Shown piece by piece: positions 12,185 through 23,858 of a DNA stretch of 64,000 nucleotides; the stretch's first letter is position 1; each line of letters opens with the position of its first letter. The position numbers and the translations under genes are program-made. Source of the stretch: Macrostomum hystrix. Taxonomy: Eukaryota; Platyhelminthes; Macrostomidae. The DNA lies in the NCBI GenBank assembly GCA_950097015.1, contig CATNEN010000007.1, forward strand, positions 8,247,001 to 8,311,000. Reading direction: 5' to 3'. The notes under the pieces were generated by a model, which made no database searches, had not been told where the DNA came from, and saw nothing but the letters and a program-made list of their open reading frames with translations.

Positions 12185-12600
12185 GAGGGGTGGCACATCT
12201 ACCTTATTTTGCATAAAATGTGGCCTATACTGCGGATTCGAACTCAGGACCGATAATCAACGATATGAAATATAGCTTATAACAGAGGAATCAAACTCAG
12301 GACGGATAACCTACAATATGAAATACGGCTTATAGCTGAGGAATCGAACTCAGGACGGATAATCAACAATATGAAATATGGCTTATAACTGAGGAATCGA
12401 ACCGATAATAATAACATAATAACAATGAATGTGGCCTCGCCGCTGAATCAATAGACTTAGGGACCTTGGCGCGAGCGGCGAACGCGTTAAACTCTTTGCC
12501 ACCGACCCCATCTCAGGACCGATAGTCTGTCTGTGCTCTACTATATTAAATACGGCTTATAACTGTGGATTCGAACTCAGGACGTACCGATTCACATTAA
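12185..12600. repeat. Diverged tandem units carrying a tRNA B-box-like motif
   Basis: Four to five irregular units of about 55-60 bases containing ggaatcgaactcaggac (reverse complement reads like a tRNA B box) followed by an atatgaaata...ggcttata stretch. A SINE family 1 head fragment on the minus strand (about 12425-12505) interrupts the series. This looks like tandem growth of part of a SINE. Confidence 0.6.
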
Positions 12601-12633
12601 ATCTAACCCGAGTTCGAGACGACTTCACATAAT

Positions 12634-12639
12634 TTTATT
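12634..12639 (-). terminator. Poly(A) signal, QPRT-like gene
   Basis: AATAAA on the minus strand about 57 bases after the proposed stop of the QPRT-like gene. This supports using that stop rather than the donor-like GTAAGC that overlaps it. Confidence 0.6.
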
Positions 12640-12695
12640 TCGCTTTAAGGACATCATAACAGGGGCTGAAATCGAAGCGATAGAAAGTGAACAGC

Positions 12696-15600
12696 TTACT
12701 TGCACACCCACGGCCCCATCAGTATCTGGGCTGCGGCTGCAGATCTGCTGTAGCCAAGGGATCCCATCCGCATGGCCATGGCGGCAGCTGGAGTCAGGTG
12801 CTGCTGCTGCCTGGCTGAATATGCCGCGGCAGCGGCGGCTGCCGCAGCAGCAGCAGCAGCCGTCGCCGCAGCCATCGATCGGCTCTGCGGCGCCATCATG
12901 CGCAGCGGGGCGCCGGTGACACCGGAGACAGGGACGCGGAGAAAGCCATATGGCACAGACAGGACGGCGGCTGCTGGCCGGGGCGCGCTGGCCACAGCGG
13001 CTGCAGCTCTGGCAGCTGAGGCTGCAGCAGCTGCCGAGGCGGCGGCTGACGCGGCGGCGGAAGCGGCGGCTGCCAACGGTTGCGGCGATGGTGAGTCCCG
13101 TAACTGGCGCTGCTGCTGTTGCTGGTTGTCCCTGCTGGCAGCTGAGGTCACAGGAACCAGCTCTCGGCAGCTGTTGACCAGCGACTGAGGCGCCGGGGTT
13201 GTCGGGTTGCTGGAGCCGCCAGTGCCCAGAGAGGAAAGATCGAGGCGCGGCTGCTTGGCCGTTGCAGCTGCAGCGGCGGCAGCGGCAGTAGCGGCGGTAG
13301 CCCCGGAGCCGAGCACAGGCGCCGTAGGCGGACGCGGCGGGTTCGAGTCCTGCGATGCGCAGCGGCGGCGCTTTCTGGCTGCGGCCGCTGCGACGCCATC
13401 CGGCATGGCTGTGGCGGCGGCTGCGGCCACAGCAGCCGCGGCAGCTGTGGCAGCGTCGTCTGAGAAGCTGGCGGCGGCAGAGCTAGCGGCTATCGAGAGT
13501 AGCACCACCTCAGGCCAGTCGGAGCGCTGCTGAGCCGGTGAGGCGTCGACGCACACTATGTCGATGTCGGGGACGAAGTACGCGGCGAGGTCGGCCGTCG
13601 GCTGGAGGCGAGCTTGCACCAGAGTGCCCGGGTGGGTGGCCTTCACTGCGCGGGCGGCGGCCTCGCAGGCCTGGGGGAGTTTAGAAAAGGACAGGAGTGG
13701 CTATTAGCACTTGACAGGGCTAGCGAAATGAGCGGTCCCTCCGCCTCCGTTCTGCATCCTATTGGGCCGGTGCACCCTACAGCAAAGTCAAAGGCTATGA
13801 CCCCAGTCATAATACACCAGGAGTGGCCGTGGACACAGTCATGATACACCAGGAGTGCCCATGACCCCAGTCATGATATACCAGGAGTGCCCATGACATC
13901 GGTCATGATACACAAGGAGTGGCCATGACACCAGTCATACACCAGGAGTGGCTAAACCCCCAGATATTGCATGCCGAGACTCACCACAGCACCAGGGCAC
14001 TCCAGCAGGACCAGATCGGCGCCCAGACGGCAGGCTCGCAGCGCCTCTGATTCGCTGGCGCACACGGCGCCAACCCGGCCGAAGGGGGCCGCGCAGCGTC
14101 TGGCGGCGGCCAGGGCGGACGCAGCGCCGGCTCCGGCGGTGTTGACAATGACGACGCCGCCAACACTGGACGAAGCCGACGAGTGCATCGATGAAGGAGA
14201 AGACACCGCCGGGCGAACACCGCCTACCAGTAGGGCGTGGCGCTCCAGCAGGCGCTGGCCAGGCGTGCAACGGCTGCCACCGTCGACCGCGTCGGTGCAG
14301 ACGGTGCCAGGCCAGTCGCACAGAGCGGCCTTTTCTACTAGCCTGAATAAGTATGTTTCATTTAAGGAGCGGTACTTAACAGTGTTCCCTAATCTGCTTC
14401 TCAGGCGAGTCACTATGGGAGGAGAGAAAGGATGTCTCGTGTTTAGACTAACTAAATTTAGACCAAGTCACTCTCACCTGTTAGCATAGGTGGCCAAGCC
14501 TGAAGCTCTGGAGAGCACAGCCGGCAGGATTCGCCTTGCCCTTGCCAGGCAGTCCGGGCTGCCACTGATGGTGGCAACTCGCTGAGGCACGGCAGCAATG
14601 TAGGCACCCTCAGCCACAGACCAAGTGGCCTCGCAGCGCAGATGAGTTAGCAGGGCGTCAGCAAATGGCACACCAGCCAGGACACCTGAGATTGAGCAGT
14701 GATACTTTATTGCCAGAGCCAGAACAAACATGACATGATAAAAAATTAAATTTATGGAGATTCGAAGGTAAAAAAGGTGGTAAAAAACAGGCAGGAAAAT
14801 ATTAAATATATAAAAACCCAAATATAACACTAGTTAAGAAGTACTCATAAGAAGCTTATTTAATTCCTGAAGCTGTATCTGTGAGGCAGAAACCAACATT
14901 ATTACAAGAGGATAAGAAGATTTCTGGCAAAAAGCCCAACTAATAAGCAAAAAAATGTTTTTTCTATACCCAATATAATAGATGTAAGAGTCTAGACTCT
15001 TATCAAATCAGGTGTAGTTCAGATTTTGATCTTAAAAATCTCTATTGGCCAATGAAAGAAGTCAAAAATTAAATATTAAATTATCAAATTTTAATTTTCA
15101 AAATGAAACTTCGAGAGCCAGTCTTAATTGTAGAACAGTGCAAACAGAAAATAGCACAATAACAGATTGTCTAGTAGTATTGTTTTGGCTTAAGGCACAT
15201 GAAATGGAAAAGTTGCATTGAAGGCCCTATAAACCCAAATTTGGTCCAATAAGAAGTTAGTTAATTACAGTTTATGATCATTTTGTCTGCCCCTTTTCAT
15301 CTGCTACCTTTTTGTCTACTAATATATGATATAGTCCCCATTAATCTGCTAACGTAGGCATTTGTTGGAATAACTAATTATGTCATCAAGCTTTGCATTG
15401 AAATTTTATGCGAATGTCTGATAATTTATAATTTGTTAGAATGCTAGGATTTCTCTGAAAGTTTTGGAGCTAAGAAGTAAAAAAAAGTAGACACAAAGCC
15501 AGAACCAAACATTTTCATTTCCAATTATTGCCATTGGTCACATCTGTCACACTGAAGGGCATGCTGCCTAGCTATAACAACAGTATGGCAAACAATATAA

Positions 15601-17117
15601 TCATCCATGAAAGCTATAGCTAAAGCCATCATGAGAGCCAGTTTCTTCTAAAATTTTCTTCTTAAAATACTGTTACAAAATTTATATAGGCATAATATTT
15701 CTATAAATGATGCTACTAAACAAAAATTAAATATTTATTAAATTTGTGTAAAGATTTATCATCACAAATACACTTTCTATAATAAAAGAAATGTTTTAGA
15801 ATAATAGGGCCTATGTCCTTACAGTTCTCATCCTTTTTTAAATAGCCATTTTGTCTGCCAGAAGACAAAATGACCGCGCATTGTTATTACTGCTGATATT
15901 AGTGCTGATGTTGTACACTGATGGTTTGCTAATACTTGGGCTAATACTTAGTTGTCCCCAAATCGAAAACTAAAAGAATGCTAAAAACGAATCCGGTCCA
16001 TTTTGGCGACAAGTCATTTTGGCAACAAACATTGAAACCGCAGTAATAATGGATCTGATAGTGTTTGCTTATTGAGTATGTAATGTATTTGATTGTTCTA
16101 CTTGTTAATGTATTCCTGTTATAATATTTGTTTTAACATGTAATATAAATAGCGAGTTTGGATCAGTTTGGTCCTCGCTCTATGTGCGTCAACCCCACCT
16201 GTCTTACTTATAAGTAGCATCGTTTGCTGTCACCAATATTTTATAACTAACATGTTCGTTATCTACTTCGTTATTCTACACAGGTAGAAGTGCTGTCGCG
16301 ACTTTCGTCTCTGCCTTCTGTCCTCTATTCACTCTTTTGTTCTCTGCACTTTTCTTGTTTACATTGTCCAGTTCAGTCTAGTTCTTTCTCTCTCGTTATC
16401 TCTGCTGCTGATCTCTCATTCTCTCATTATAGATCTAATCGAGATCACAGTGCATTTGTTGCCGATTTGTTCCGCGCTTCTGCCGATTTGACGGATTTGT
16501 GACTTCTTTCATACGATTTAAATAAAAGTAAAAAATATATATAAATAAAATAAATTTGTTCCACGGCTTCAAAAGTATTGTCGCCGAAATGGTTGTCGCC
16601 GAAATGACTTGTCGCCGAAATGGTTGTCGCCGAAATGGACTGTTTCCCTAAAAACAATATGAATCAGTTAAAAGTCAGCTTTACAACTAATTTTACTATT
16701 TAGCTAACTATCTAACCATTATTAAGTTATACTTCTAAATACAGAATGGCAAAACAAAGAAAAAATAAACGATTTTCCTAATAGAATAAATGTTCAACTT
16801 AGTGCACTTGAATTTTTATAAAAGTTTAAATTATTATGTTAATACATGAAGTAACCATCTTTCAAATATTTTATAAGCTTACCTTTTGATTCAAAAACTA
16901 TTGCATAAAATACAGTATTGTGATTAAATCCATGAACTTCATCCACGTCCTCATCAAAAGCTTGGCCGTTTTCTACAGAGCAATGCGAATTTGCTTTGCT
17001 AGAAATGTCTGGTTCAATATGGACATGAAATCCACCTGCATCACATAGGATCTCATCTTCCTCAATCCACAATTTCACTATTCTTTTTATAGACGTAAGG
17101 GATGTGAAGTTCGTCAT
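12696..17117 (-). CDS. QPRT: QPRT-like protein with lost active-site motifs and an alanine-rich C-terminal tail
   Basis: Four exons (17117-16883, 14685-14478, 14342-13985, 13670-12696) join in phases 1, 2, 0 to 591 residues. Residues 1-310 follow quinolinate phosphoribosyltransferase from end to end: an N-terminal WIEEDE helix, VLAGVPFADALLTHL, a TPG.RLLE...LLVGG block, GADLVLLE, and a C-terminal strand PDIDIVCVD. The family enzyme makes nicotinate mononucleotide from quinolinate and PRPP. Here the lysine of the TRKTTPG substrate motif is missing (S171-R-C-T-P-G) and the KDNH motif reads VNTAG, so catalysis is doubtful. An insert of about 50 residues rich in D, H and N sits in the N-terminal region. 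Residues about 312-591 are a low-complexity tail of polyalanine and glutamine runs with a basic cluster RKRRR at 366-370. Family assignment is firm; the activity loss is inference. Confidence 0.75.
13795..13955. repeat. Short minisatellite in QPRT-like intron 3
   Basis: Five imperfect copies of a unit of about 31 bases (accccagtcatgatacacca then ggagtg.cc). It starts about 29 bases after the 5' splice site of the minus-strand intron. Confidence 0.85.
14686..15987. other. QPRT-like intron 1, 3' part
   Basis: AT-rich intron sequence between exon 2 and the MITE copy; no frame, array or known repeat seen. Confidence 0.6.
15988..16647 (+). mobile_element. Non-autonomous DNA transposon (MITE), copy A
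   Basis: 660-bp element in the first intron of the QPRT-like gene. Its ends are inverted repeats that include tccatttcggcgac (tccattttggcgac at the left end); the right end carries about four direct copies of ttgtcgccgaaatgg. A 7-bp direct repeat CTAAAAA flanks it (15981-15987 and 16648-16654). The same element occurs in inverted orientation at 17933. No transposase frame is present. Confidence 0.8.
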
Positions 17118-17727
17118 TGTGGAATACCTTGAAAATGTAATACTTTGACGAGATAGATGAAACAAGAACGAAAGTTATGTCTTCTGTGTTAAAAACTTTA
17201 AGTCTGTTACAGAAATATGCCTTTTAAGTAACAGTCTTGTAATACAGCTATTGTGTGTTTTAAAAGTATATATATTTAACAATATATAATTTTTAAGTCA
17301 CTACCTATTAATTATTTAACAAAAAAGCTCCAGAATATGTTGCTAACGTTAAACGGTTTCGAAGAAAAATGTAGGAAAATATAAATCCAAACGACGTTGT
17401 TACTAAGTGAAACAAAATACTTTCTTCTGTTATATATAATTTTGAATTTCACAGGCCTTTTATTCAGAAACATATTATCAGATTTACGTTTAACAATATT
17501 GGACCCTATAAGGTCTTAGAATATATATAATCTATTCAATTTCTTTGCAGCTGACTGACACCGTTTTTACAGATCATTAGTGTGTGGCCAACTGCCTCAT
17601 GTGTTATCTAGCCTGTGTGTGCAGTGTAAGCGCAGCCATTAATACTGAATAATATTTTTATCCGTTTTTATCGTATATCAGCTTTCTGGACTAATTAGAC
17701 ATTACAAAAAACATCATTTTCTACCAC
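17118..17727. promoter_or_regulatory. Divergent promoter region, QPRT-like and LMF genes
   Basis: 610 bases between the two start codons of a head-to-head gene pair, so both promoters must lie here. It is AT-rich with several TATATAT runs (for example 17265-17290 and 17520-17530) but no clear CpG-rich core. Which of these matter cannot be said. Confidence 0.5.
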
Positions 17728-20700
17728 ATGGCGCAAGTTATTGTATTCAACTGGTTTATTCTTTCTCTCATTTTAATTTATCTGATGGCCTTTGTGTCTA
17801 TTTATGTTCAACTACCTGGTAAGTCAACCCATTGAGCATCGATTAACTTTAACTCAATAACCAAGTAGATTAAAATCTGTACTATAGTATAGCTAAGATA
17901 ATTGACAAAGCCTTTGTAAGGTAGGTTAAGAAGGAAACAGTCCATTTCGGCGACATACCATTTCGGCGACAACCATTTCGGCGACAAGTCATTTCGGCGA
18001 CAACCATTTTGGCGACAATACTTTTGAAGCTGTGGAACAAATTTATTTTATTTATATATTTTTTACTTTTATTTAAATCGAATAAAAGAAGCCACAAATC
18101 AGCAGTTCTAAGCGCGGAACAAATCGGCAACAAATGCACTGTGATCTCGATTAGATCTATAAGTTCGATTAAAAGTAAAAGACCTTACTGTCCCACAGGG
18201 GCATTCATGCGGCTGCAATCAAGTCAGCAAAATATTTGCCGTCGCCAAAATATTGGTGACGGCAAACAATGCTATACTTATAAGTAAGACAGGTGAGGTT
18301 GATGCACATAGAGCGCGGACCAAACTGATCCAAACTCGCTATTTATATTACATGTTAAAACAAATATTATAACAGGAATACATTAACAAGTAGAAGAATC
18401 AAATACATTACATACTCAATAAGAAAACACTATCAGATCCATTATAACTGCGGTTTCGATGTTTGTCGCCAAAGTGGTTGTTGCTGAAATGACTTGTCGC
18501 CAAAATGGTTGTCGCCGAAATGACTTGTCGCCGAAATGGACCGGATTCGGTTAAGAAATGTATTATCAAACTGAAAATTTCTTTCCATATAAAGTGTGAA
18601 TCGCAATGGCTGGCAAGGTCTAGCAAATATTTTCATTGCCATCTTTACAAAAGAGCAAATTGGTTAATCATTGTGAATACCTAATCTATAGTTTCTAGCA
18701 AACAATGTTGTAAAACTGACTTGGGTTTTTTCATACTAGGCCTACATAATTAAGAATCAAGAGTCCCTTGTTATGCCACTTTTCTGATACTATGCACATA
18801 TTTCTGCTAGGGCCTTTGCATAGTACCTCTTTAAAATATTACTGTGTAGAGGTTTAGTGGTCGCAAGTTTGCGAGTAATTAAGAGCTAGGCAGTGGTTTT
18901 TTGTATTATCTGTTGAGTCTCGTATGAGATCAGAAAGGTTTGATTAACTTTTTGATTGCTGGATCGGGTGCAGTATATTTATAGTGTATTTTAGTGTTTC
19001 CGGAAGTTTCTAGAAATATGCTGTACAGTAAAAAAAATTAAATAAGCTATTTATTATTAGATGCAAGCACATGAGGAGTTTGTGTTAGATATAATAATTT
19101 CTGGTGAATTATGCAATTATTGTACTAAAGGAATATTCTGAGAAAAAATGACAAAGTTTAATTTGTACTAGGCCTATATCAAAGAATTTTCTAGAAATCA
19201 ATATTTTCGTACTGTATAGAATGTTCTTAAAGGTCAATTGAATTTCCTACAGAAGTTTCGCGAGTTAAGGTCACTACAACTGCATTATATATACAGTTGT
19301 TTGTGTTTATCTCCCATTTAAATTACTTCTTACGGGGTATTTGTGCCCTAACTATATTAAAATATAAGCTTGAATAAAACATTCACAAACACAATTTTCA
19401 GGTTTATATGGAGAGAAGGGCATACTGCCTATCTATGCTAGCATTTCAAAAGAAGGTAAGCATTTATTCATCATGAATGATACATTTCTTTTAAACTATA
19501 GCTAATACTTATGTATAAAATATACAAGTCATATTTTAGATGACCTTCCAAATTTACTGACCCAACTTTCATGCCTTTACAATGTCCCCAACTATTCCTC
19601 ACCCCAAACAGAGGAGACAGATTTTAAGGTGGGTTTTTTTCTGACTGCTCATAGAATCAACCAAGATAAATAATTTGCAGAGGTGCACTCAGTGCAGCAG
19701 CTGTTCAGTGGCCAGGCCACTCTGCTCCGCCTGGCGCCCCAGCTGGGTCTCAGCTACGCGCAGGCCGCTGAGCTGGTCGCAGGCCTCGGCTGCCTGATCG
19801 CATTCGTTGCCTGCACCTTCCCAAAGCTTCGCTGCATGCCGACCTACCTGCTGCTCTGGCTGCTTTACCTGTCTCTGTTCAGTGTCGGCCAGACCTTCAT
19901 GTGGTTCCAATGGGACATACTACTGCTGGAAGCTGGCTTCCTTGCCATCGGCCTCTCTATCCGGTTCCCGATTAATGGCGCCGATCGCATCTCCAGCGGC
20001 CTGGGCATGTTCGCCGTCAAGTGGCTGCTGTTCCGCCTCATGCTAGCCTCCGGTGTGGTGAAACTCACCAGCGGCTGCCCCACCTGGTGGGGTCTGACTG
20101 CTCTGGACTGGCACTACGAGTCTCAGGTGCGAGCCAGGGCTTCTGTGCTAAATAAAGTTAGCCTAAAATAGAGCCTTATTAGTAGTCAAGACAAGAATCA
20201 AGTTTTTTTCAGGCGCGGAGGATACCGCCACCATAGATCCCCTTTCGTTTCGATAGCTAGGGAAGGCCAGCATTTGACAATCATCGCCAATCCGTTCCCC
20301 ATATCACTGCCTACTCTTTTAGTGCCTGCCGACACCTGTCGCCTGGTTCTCGCACCAGCTGCCGCCCTGGTTTCAAGCGCTCTGCGTTGTAGCCACATTC
20401 GTTATCGAAATTGGCGTCCCGTTTCTGTTCTTTGTGCCAATCCGTGCCGTCAGAAAGTTCAGCTTCTTTTCACAGGTAACTCTTGCTTTTAAATTAGTAT
20501 AAAGCACTTTTATTGTGATCTTCTGCATCTGAGGCCAGTTTCCCTCAGGGATGGTTCGTAACTCCCATCTGCCCCATTCCGCCTCTTCTTCAGGTCTCAC
20601 TAACTCCCTTCTGCCCCATTCCGCCTCTTCTTCAGGTCTCACTAACTCCCTTCTGCCCCATTCCGCCTCTTCCTCAGGCCTCACTGACTCCCTTCTGCCC

Positions 20701-23639
20701 CGTTCCGCCTCTTTCTCAGGTCTCACTGACTCCCTTACAGCACAGGGCCGCTCTTTAGGGAGTCTTGTTTGTTGCTATGCGGAGTTTATGCATGGCTGTT
20801 ATTGCTTTTGTCAATCTTATGCAAAATTCCAGTTGCTGCTACAATTTTCCATCATTGTGTCTGGCAACTACAACTTCTTCAACCTGCTCACTATCTGTCT
20901 GTGCCTCTCGCTGCTTCACGATGACGATTTTGCCGCTAGTAGAAAACTTGGATCTACAGGTGCGTGTGATTGCTTTGATGTCAATTACTTCAAGTACTTT
21001 GCAGGCTATTAATAAATGTTTCTAAAACTGCATTCGCTCAGTATGCGAGTTAAATCATTTAGAGAGGTTTTAGTTCTTGGTTGGCGGTCTGATCCGAGAC
21101 GTCCGGAGTTTAAATATAAGGCACAGTGTAATTTGAGTGGGTTTCGTGGCCCTCCAGTCCATGGACTGTGCAGATTTACGCATAATAGCTGCAGCGGAGC
21201 CACTGGCTGTGCATCTGACTCCACTGAGTTAAGTGAGATTTAATTGCCTATTGTATTTGCAGGAATCCACCTACTGGAGCTGGCCATCACTGCCACCCTG
21301 CTGGGAGGCCTGTTCTTCCTCACCGTCCGCCTGTTCAGCCTGTCGGTTGGTCCCGGATTGCGAGTTAACAGCAAGATTGGTAATGAGGCCTGAAAATATT
21401 CAGCTTGAAAGCTTGGGACGCTCGTGAAACTTAGTCAGAAATTGAAGCTTTAGTGCATGCGGTGTCTTTGCATTTTAACCCTCGCCAATCCCGTAGCTGT
21501 AGTAATTATTACTCATAAAGAAGCGGGGTTCCGCTTCCGTTGTGTTCCGCTGACTCCTGAGCACGCGCTCACACAGATGTGTACATCTGCCCTGACTTTC
21601 TGATCGTCAGGAAGTGTACACTTTCACTGTGCCTCGGAGCTTGGAGTGAAATACACGACAAGCTCCAAGGTCTACTCTCCGTTAACCAGTTTCACACATT
21701 CAGGCACCAGTGACCAGTGAGGGTCATATAGAGATAGGGTTATCTCTTCCTTTTTGGTGCTGGAGTACATTCCTGAGTCAGGGGGGGTCGGTGGCAGAGC
21801 GGTTAACGCGTTTGCCTCTCGCGCCAGCGTCCCTGAGCTCGATTCCGCGGCGAGGCCACATTTATATTTCGGGCCCTTGTCGTGCAATTTACGCCATTGA
21901 GGGCCAACCTCCAAGGCACAGAGGATGAGAAAGTCAGGGCAGATGTACACACCTGTGTGAGCGTAAGCGTGCGTACGGTATCTGTGCTCAGGAGTCAGCG
22001 AATTGGGCAGAATCGCATCCTCGCTGGCTCCTCGTGTCGCCAAATAATGTCATTGCTTACAGCTCTCCTGCCATTATTAATATTATTCGTATATTATTGA
22101 GTCTCCTGGAGGGCCGCAGGACTGCCGCTCTTAATTAACGGCAGTTGGGGGGTGTTAGCTCACACGATCCCTGTGCATGCAGGTAGCCTAGTCGTTATTC
22201 TGATTATTTCTGACGGTTGTGAAGGGACTGGTGGGTCCCCATGAGAGTGCTGCAGCTTCCTTACTGGCAAGGCAGTCTGCCAGATCATTCCCACGGGCGC
22301 AGGAGCTGATGGCAAGGATCTCATGATATTCTGCTATTGAAAAGAACACACTTCCGCTGCATTTTGACATTTAAACTCGGCAGCCTTCACAATGGACGAC
22401 CTGGTGAAGTTCAATCACAGCGGCCTGATATTCTCTGTGTACGCTGGCCTGGCCTGCCTGCTCTACGAGACGCTGATGGCTATTGTCCGGTGAGTTACAT
22501 TAGCCGCTCCCGAATCAGCCTCATTGTCTTTGTGTCTGCAGGTAGAAAAAAGATAAATTGAAGCCCTGCTGTATTTTTTCACTCTGCTCAGCGCTGTGCT
22601 CAACTGCCGCGGCCCGTTAGGCAAACTTCTGGGCCTAGCCCAGGCTCTGCTCCTGTCTGCTTTTGTTGCTTTCATCTTCACCGCCAGCCTGGTGCCGCTG
22701 TCCGAGACTGACAAATCACTGCAGGCCGCCCTGCCACCTGTTGTGCGCGCCCTGCACAGCCGCACCCGGGGCCTGGAGATTGTGAACAGCTACGGACTGT
22801 TCAGGCGGTGAGTGGGGCCCGGAGATTGTGAACAGCTACGGACTGTTCAGGCGTCAACAAAATCCCAACATCTTTTCCAAATCCTATGATCACATTTTTT
22901 CTTAAGAAAATTGACACCTAGATTTTCTCCTGGGGTAAACGGATAAAATTAGTGCATCAAATTTCTAGTGGTAACAAGTAAGCATTCCACCTGCTCCCCG
23001 CGCAGCATGACCGGCGTTGGCGGACGTCCTGAGCTGGTGCTGGAAGGCTCAGCCGAGTCCACCTCCGGTCCCTGGCTGGAGTACAACTTCCAGCACAAGC
23101 CCGGCAACCTGAGCCGGCCGCCCAGCTTTGCCGCGCCGCATCAGCCCCGCCTGGACTGGCAAATGTGGTTCGCCGCCCTGGGCAGCTACCAGCAGAATCC
23201 CTGGCTGTTGCACCTGGTGCACCGCTTGCTTAGCAACGAGCCCAGCGTCCTGGCCCTGCTAGGCGACAATCCGTTTGAGAACTTGCCGACCGGTCCTCGG
23301 TACATTCGCGGGCAGCTGTACATCTACCGGTACACCCGGCGGGGCGACCCGCACAGCCGGCGCGGGCATTGGTGGAGCCGGCAGCTACAGGCCGAATACC
23401 TGCCACCAGTGAACCTGGCCAGCCTGGCTCGCTTCGTTGAATCGCAGGGCGTAACGGTATCGCCCCCGAAGCCGCCTTTGCGGACCTCTCTGGCTGCCAC
23501 CGTAGCAGCTGCGGCTGCTCGAGCTGCGACGGCCGTCCGGTCGGCTGTCGGTCAGCCGGAGGGCCTGCGCTCCGTGGCCGCCGCTGTGGCGACTGCGGTC
23601 TGTGCTAGACTGGCCACCCGAGCCGTCTGGTACGACTAG
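17728..23639 (+). CDS. LMF2: Lipase maturation factor (LMF2-like)
   Basis: Ten exons give 676 residues: 17728-17818, 19402-19455, 19540-19628, 19683-20126, 20323-20475, 20833-20959, 21263-21379, 22384-22489, 22592-22807, 23006-23639. All phases fit. LMF proteins are multi-pass ER membrane proteins that help lipases and other clients fold. Family hallmarks seen: [10 protein letters not shown] just after the first membrane segment, [87 protein letters not shown] and [12 protein letters not shown]. The C-terminus adds an alanine-rich segment. Length is close to vertebrate LMF2 (about 700). Exon 4 uses the acceptor GCAGAG to stay in frame; that junction is the least certain. Introns carry a MITE, an array and SINEs. 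Confidence 0.9.
17933..18550 (-). mobile_element. Non-autonomous DNA transposon (MITE), copy B
   Basis: 618-bp element in LMF intron 1, starting about 115 bases after the first 5' splice site. It is the reverse complement of the copy at 15988: the left end here (ggaaacagtccatttcggcg) matches the right end there, and the right end (gaccggattcg) matches its left end. TTAAGAA is duplicated at both flanks (17926-17932 and 18551-18557). Confidence 0.8.
18558..19401. other. LMF intron 1, remainder
   Basis: AT-rich intron DNA with no frame, array or element I can recognise. Confidence 0.6.
20548..20745. repeat. 42-bp minisatellite in LMF intron 5
   Basis: Almost five copies of a pyrimidine-rich 42-bp unit (core ctgccccattccgcctcttc). 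It starts about 70 bases after the 5' splice site and fills most of the 357-base intron. Confidence 0.9.
21100..21215 (+). mobile_element. SINE family 2, 3' fragment
   Basis: Shares ccagtccatggactg, a .cgca.aatagctg stretch and gtgcatctg, in order, with the body of the SINE at 50034. The tRNA-like head is missing. It lies in LMF intron 6. Confidence 0.55.
21530..21672 (-). mobile_element. SINE family 1, body fragment
   Basis: Minus-strand fragment with ctgactcctgagcac, tgtgtacatctgccctgact and gtgtacactttcactgtgcc, the same order as in the full minus-strand copies at 39746 and 43700. The head and tail are missing. A plus-strand copy lies about 100 bases further on. Confidence 0.7.
21780..22085 (+). 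mobile_element. tRNA-derived SINE (family 1), LMF intron 7
   Basis: Best-preserved head: tggcagagcggttaacgcgt (A box) and gagctcgattccgcggcgag (B box), followed by the shared body with acagaggatgagaaagtcag and cagatgtacacacctgtgtg. It ends near an ATT-rich tail. About 55 percent of the bases from 22086 to 22383 are plain intron with nothing recognisable. Confidence 0.85.
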
Positions 23640-23819
23640 GCCAAGTTGAATATTCTTTTGTGAACGAGTCAGTTTTTAGGAGGGTTGGTGCTACAGTAGA
23701 AAGACTGCTATTTTTTCCCCTGGGAAAAGACCTCGGGGTATTTCGAATACCCACTTTCTACTTTACGACAGCTCCCAAACCGAATGACCGATTTTCGTAA
23801 ACGTCCACCATATGGATCA

Positions 23820-23858
23820 AAAGACCTGGGGTATATCTGAAATATCCCCCAGGTCTTT
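23820..23858. repeat. 16-bp-arm inverted repeat (hairpin)
   Basis: Arms aaagacctggggtata and tatcccccaggtcttt, one mismatch, separated by 7 bases. The flank accgattttcgtaaacgtcc (near 23788) resembles accgattttcgtgaaaatcc near 45252, so it may be part of a dispersed element. Confidence 0.6.

Noticed and set aside
12696-12710. GTAAGC overlapping the QPRT-like stop, read as a donor to a further exon.
   Set aside because: A poly(A) signal lies 57 bases downstream and no coding exon is visible beyond; the stop is simpler, though not proven.
13148-13533. Alternative plus-strand frames rich in alanine over the QPRT-like tail.
   Set aside because: GCN/NGC codons give open frames on both strands; the minus frame is continuous with the conserved QPRT-like exons.
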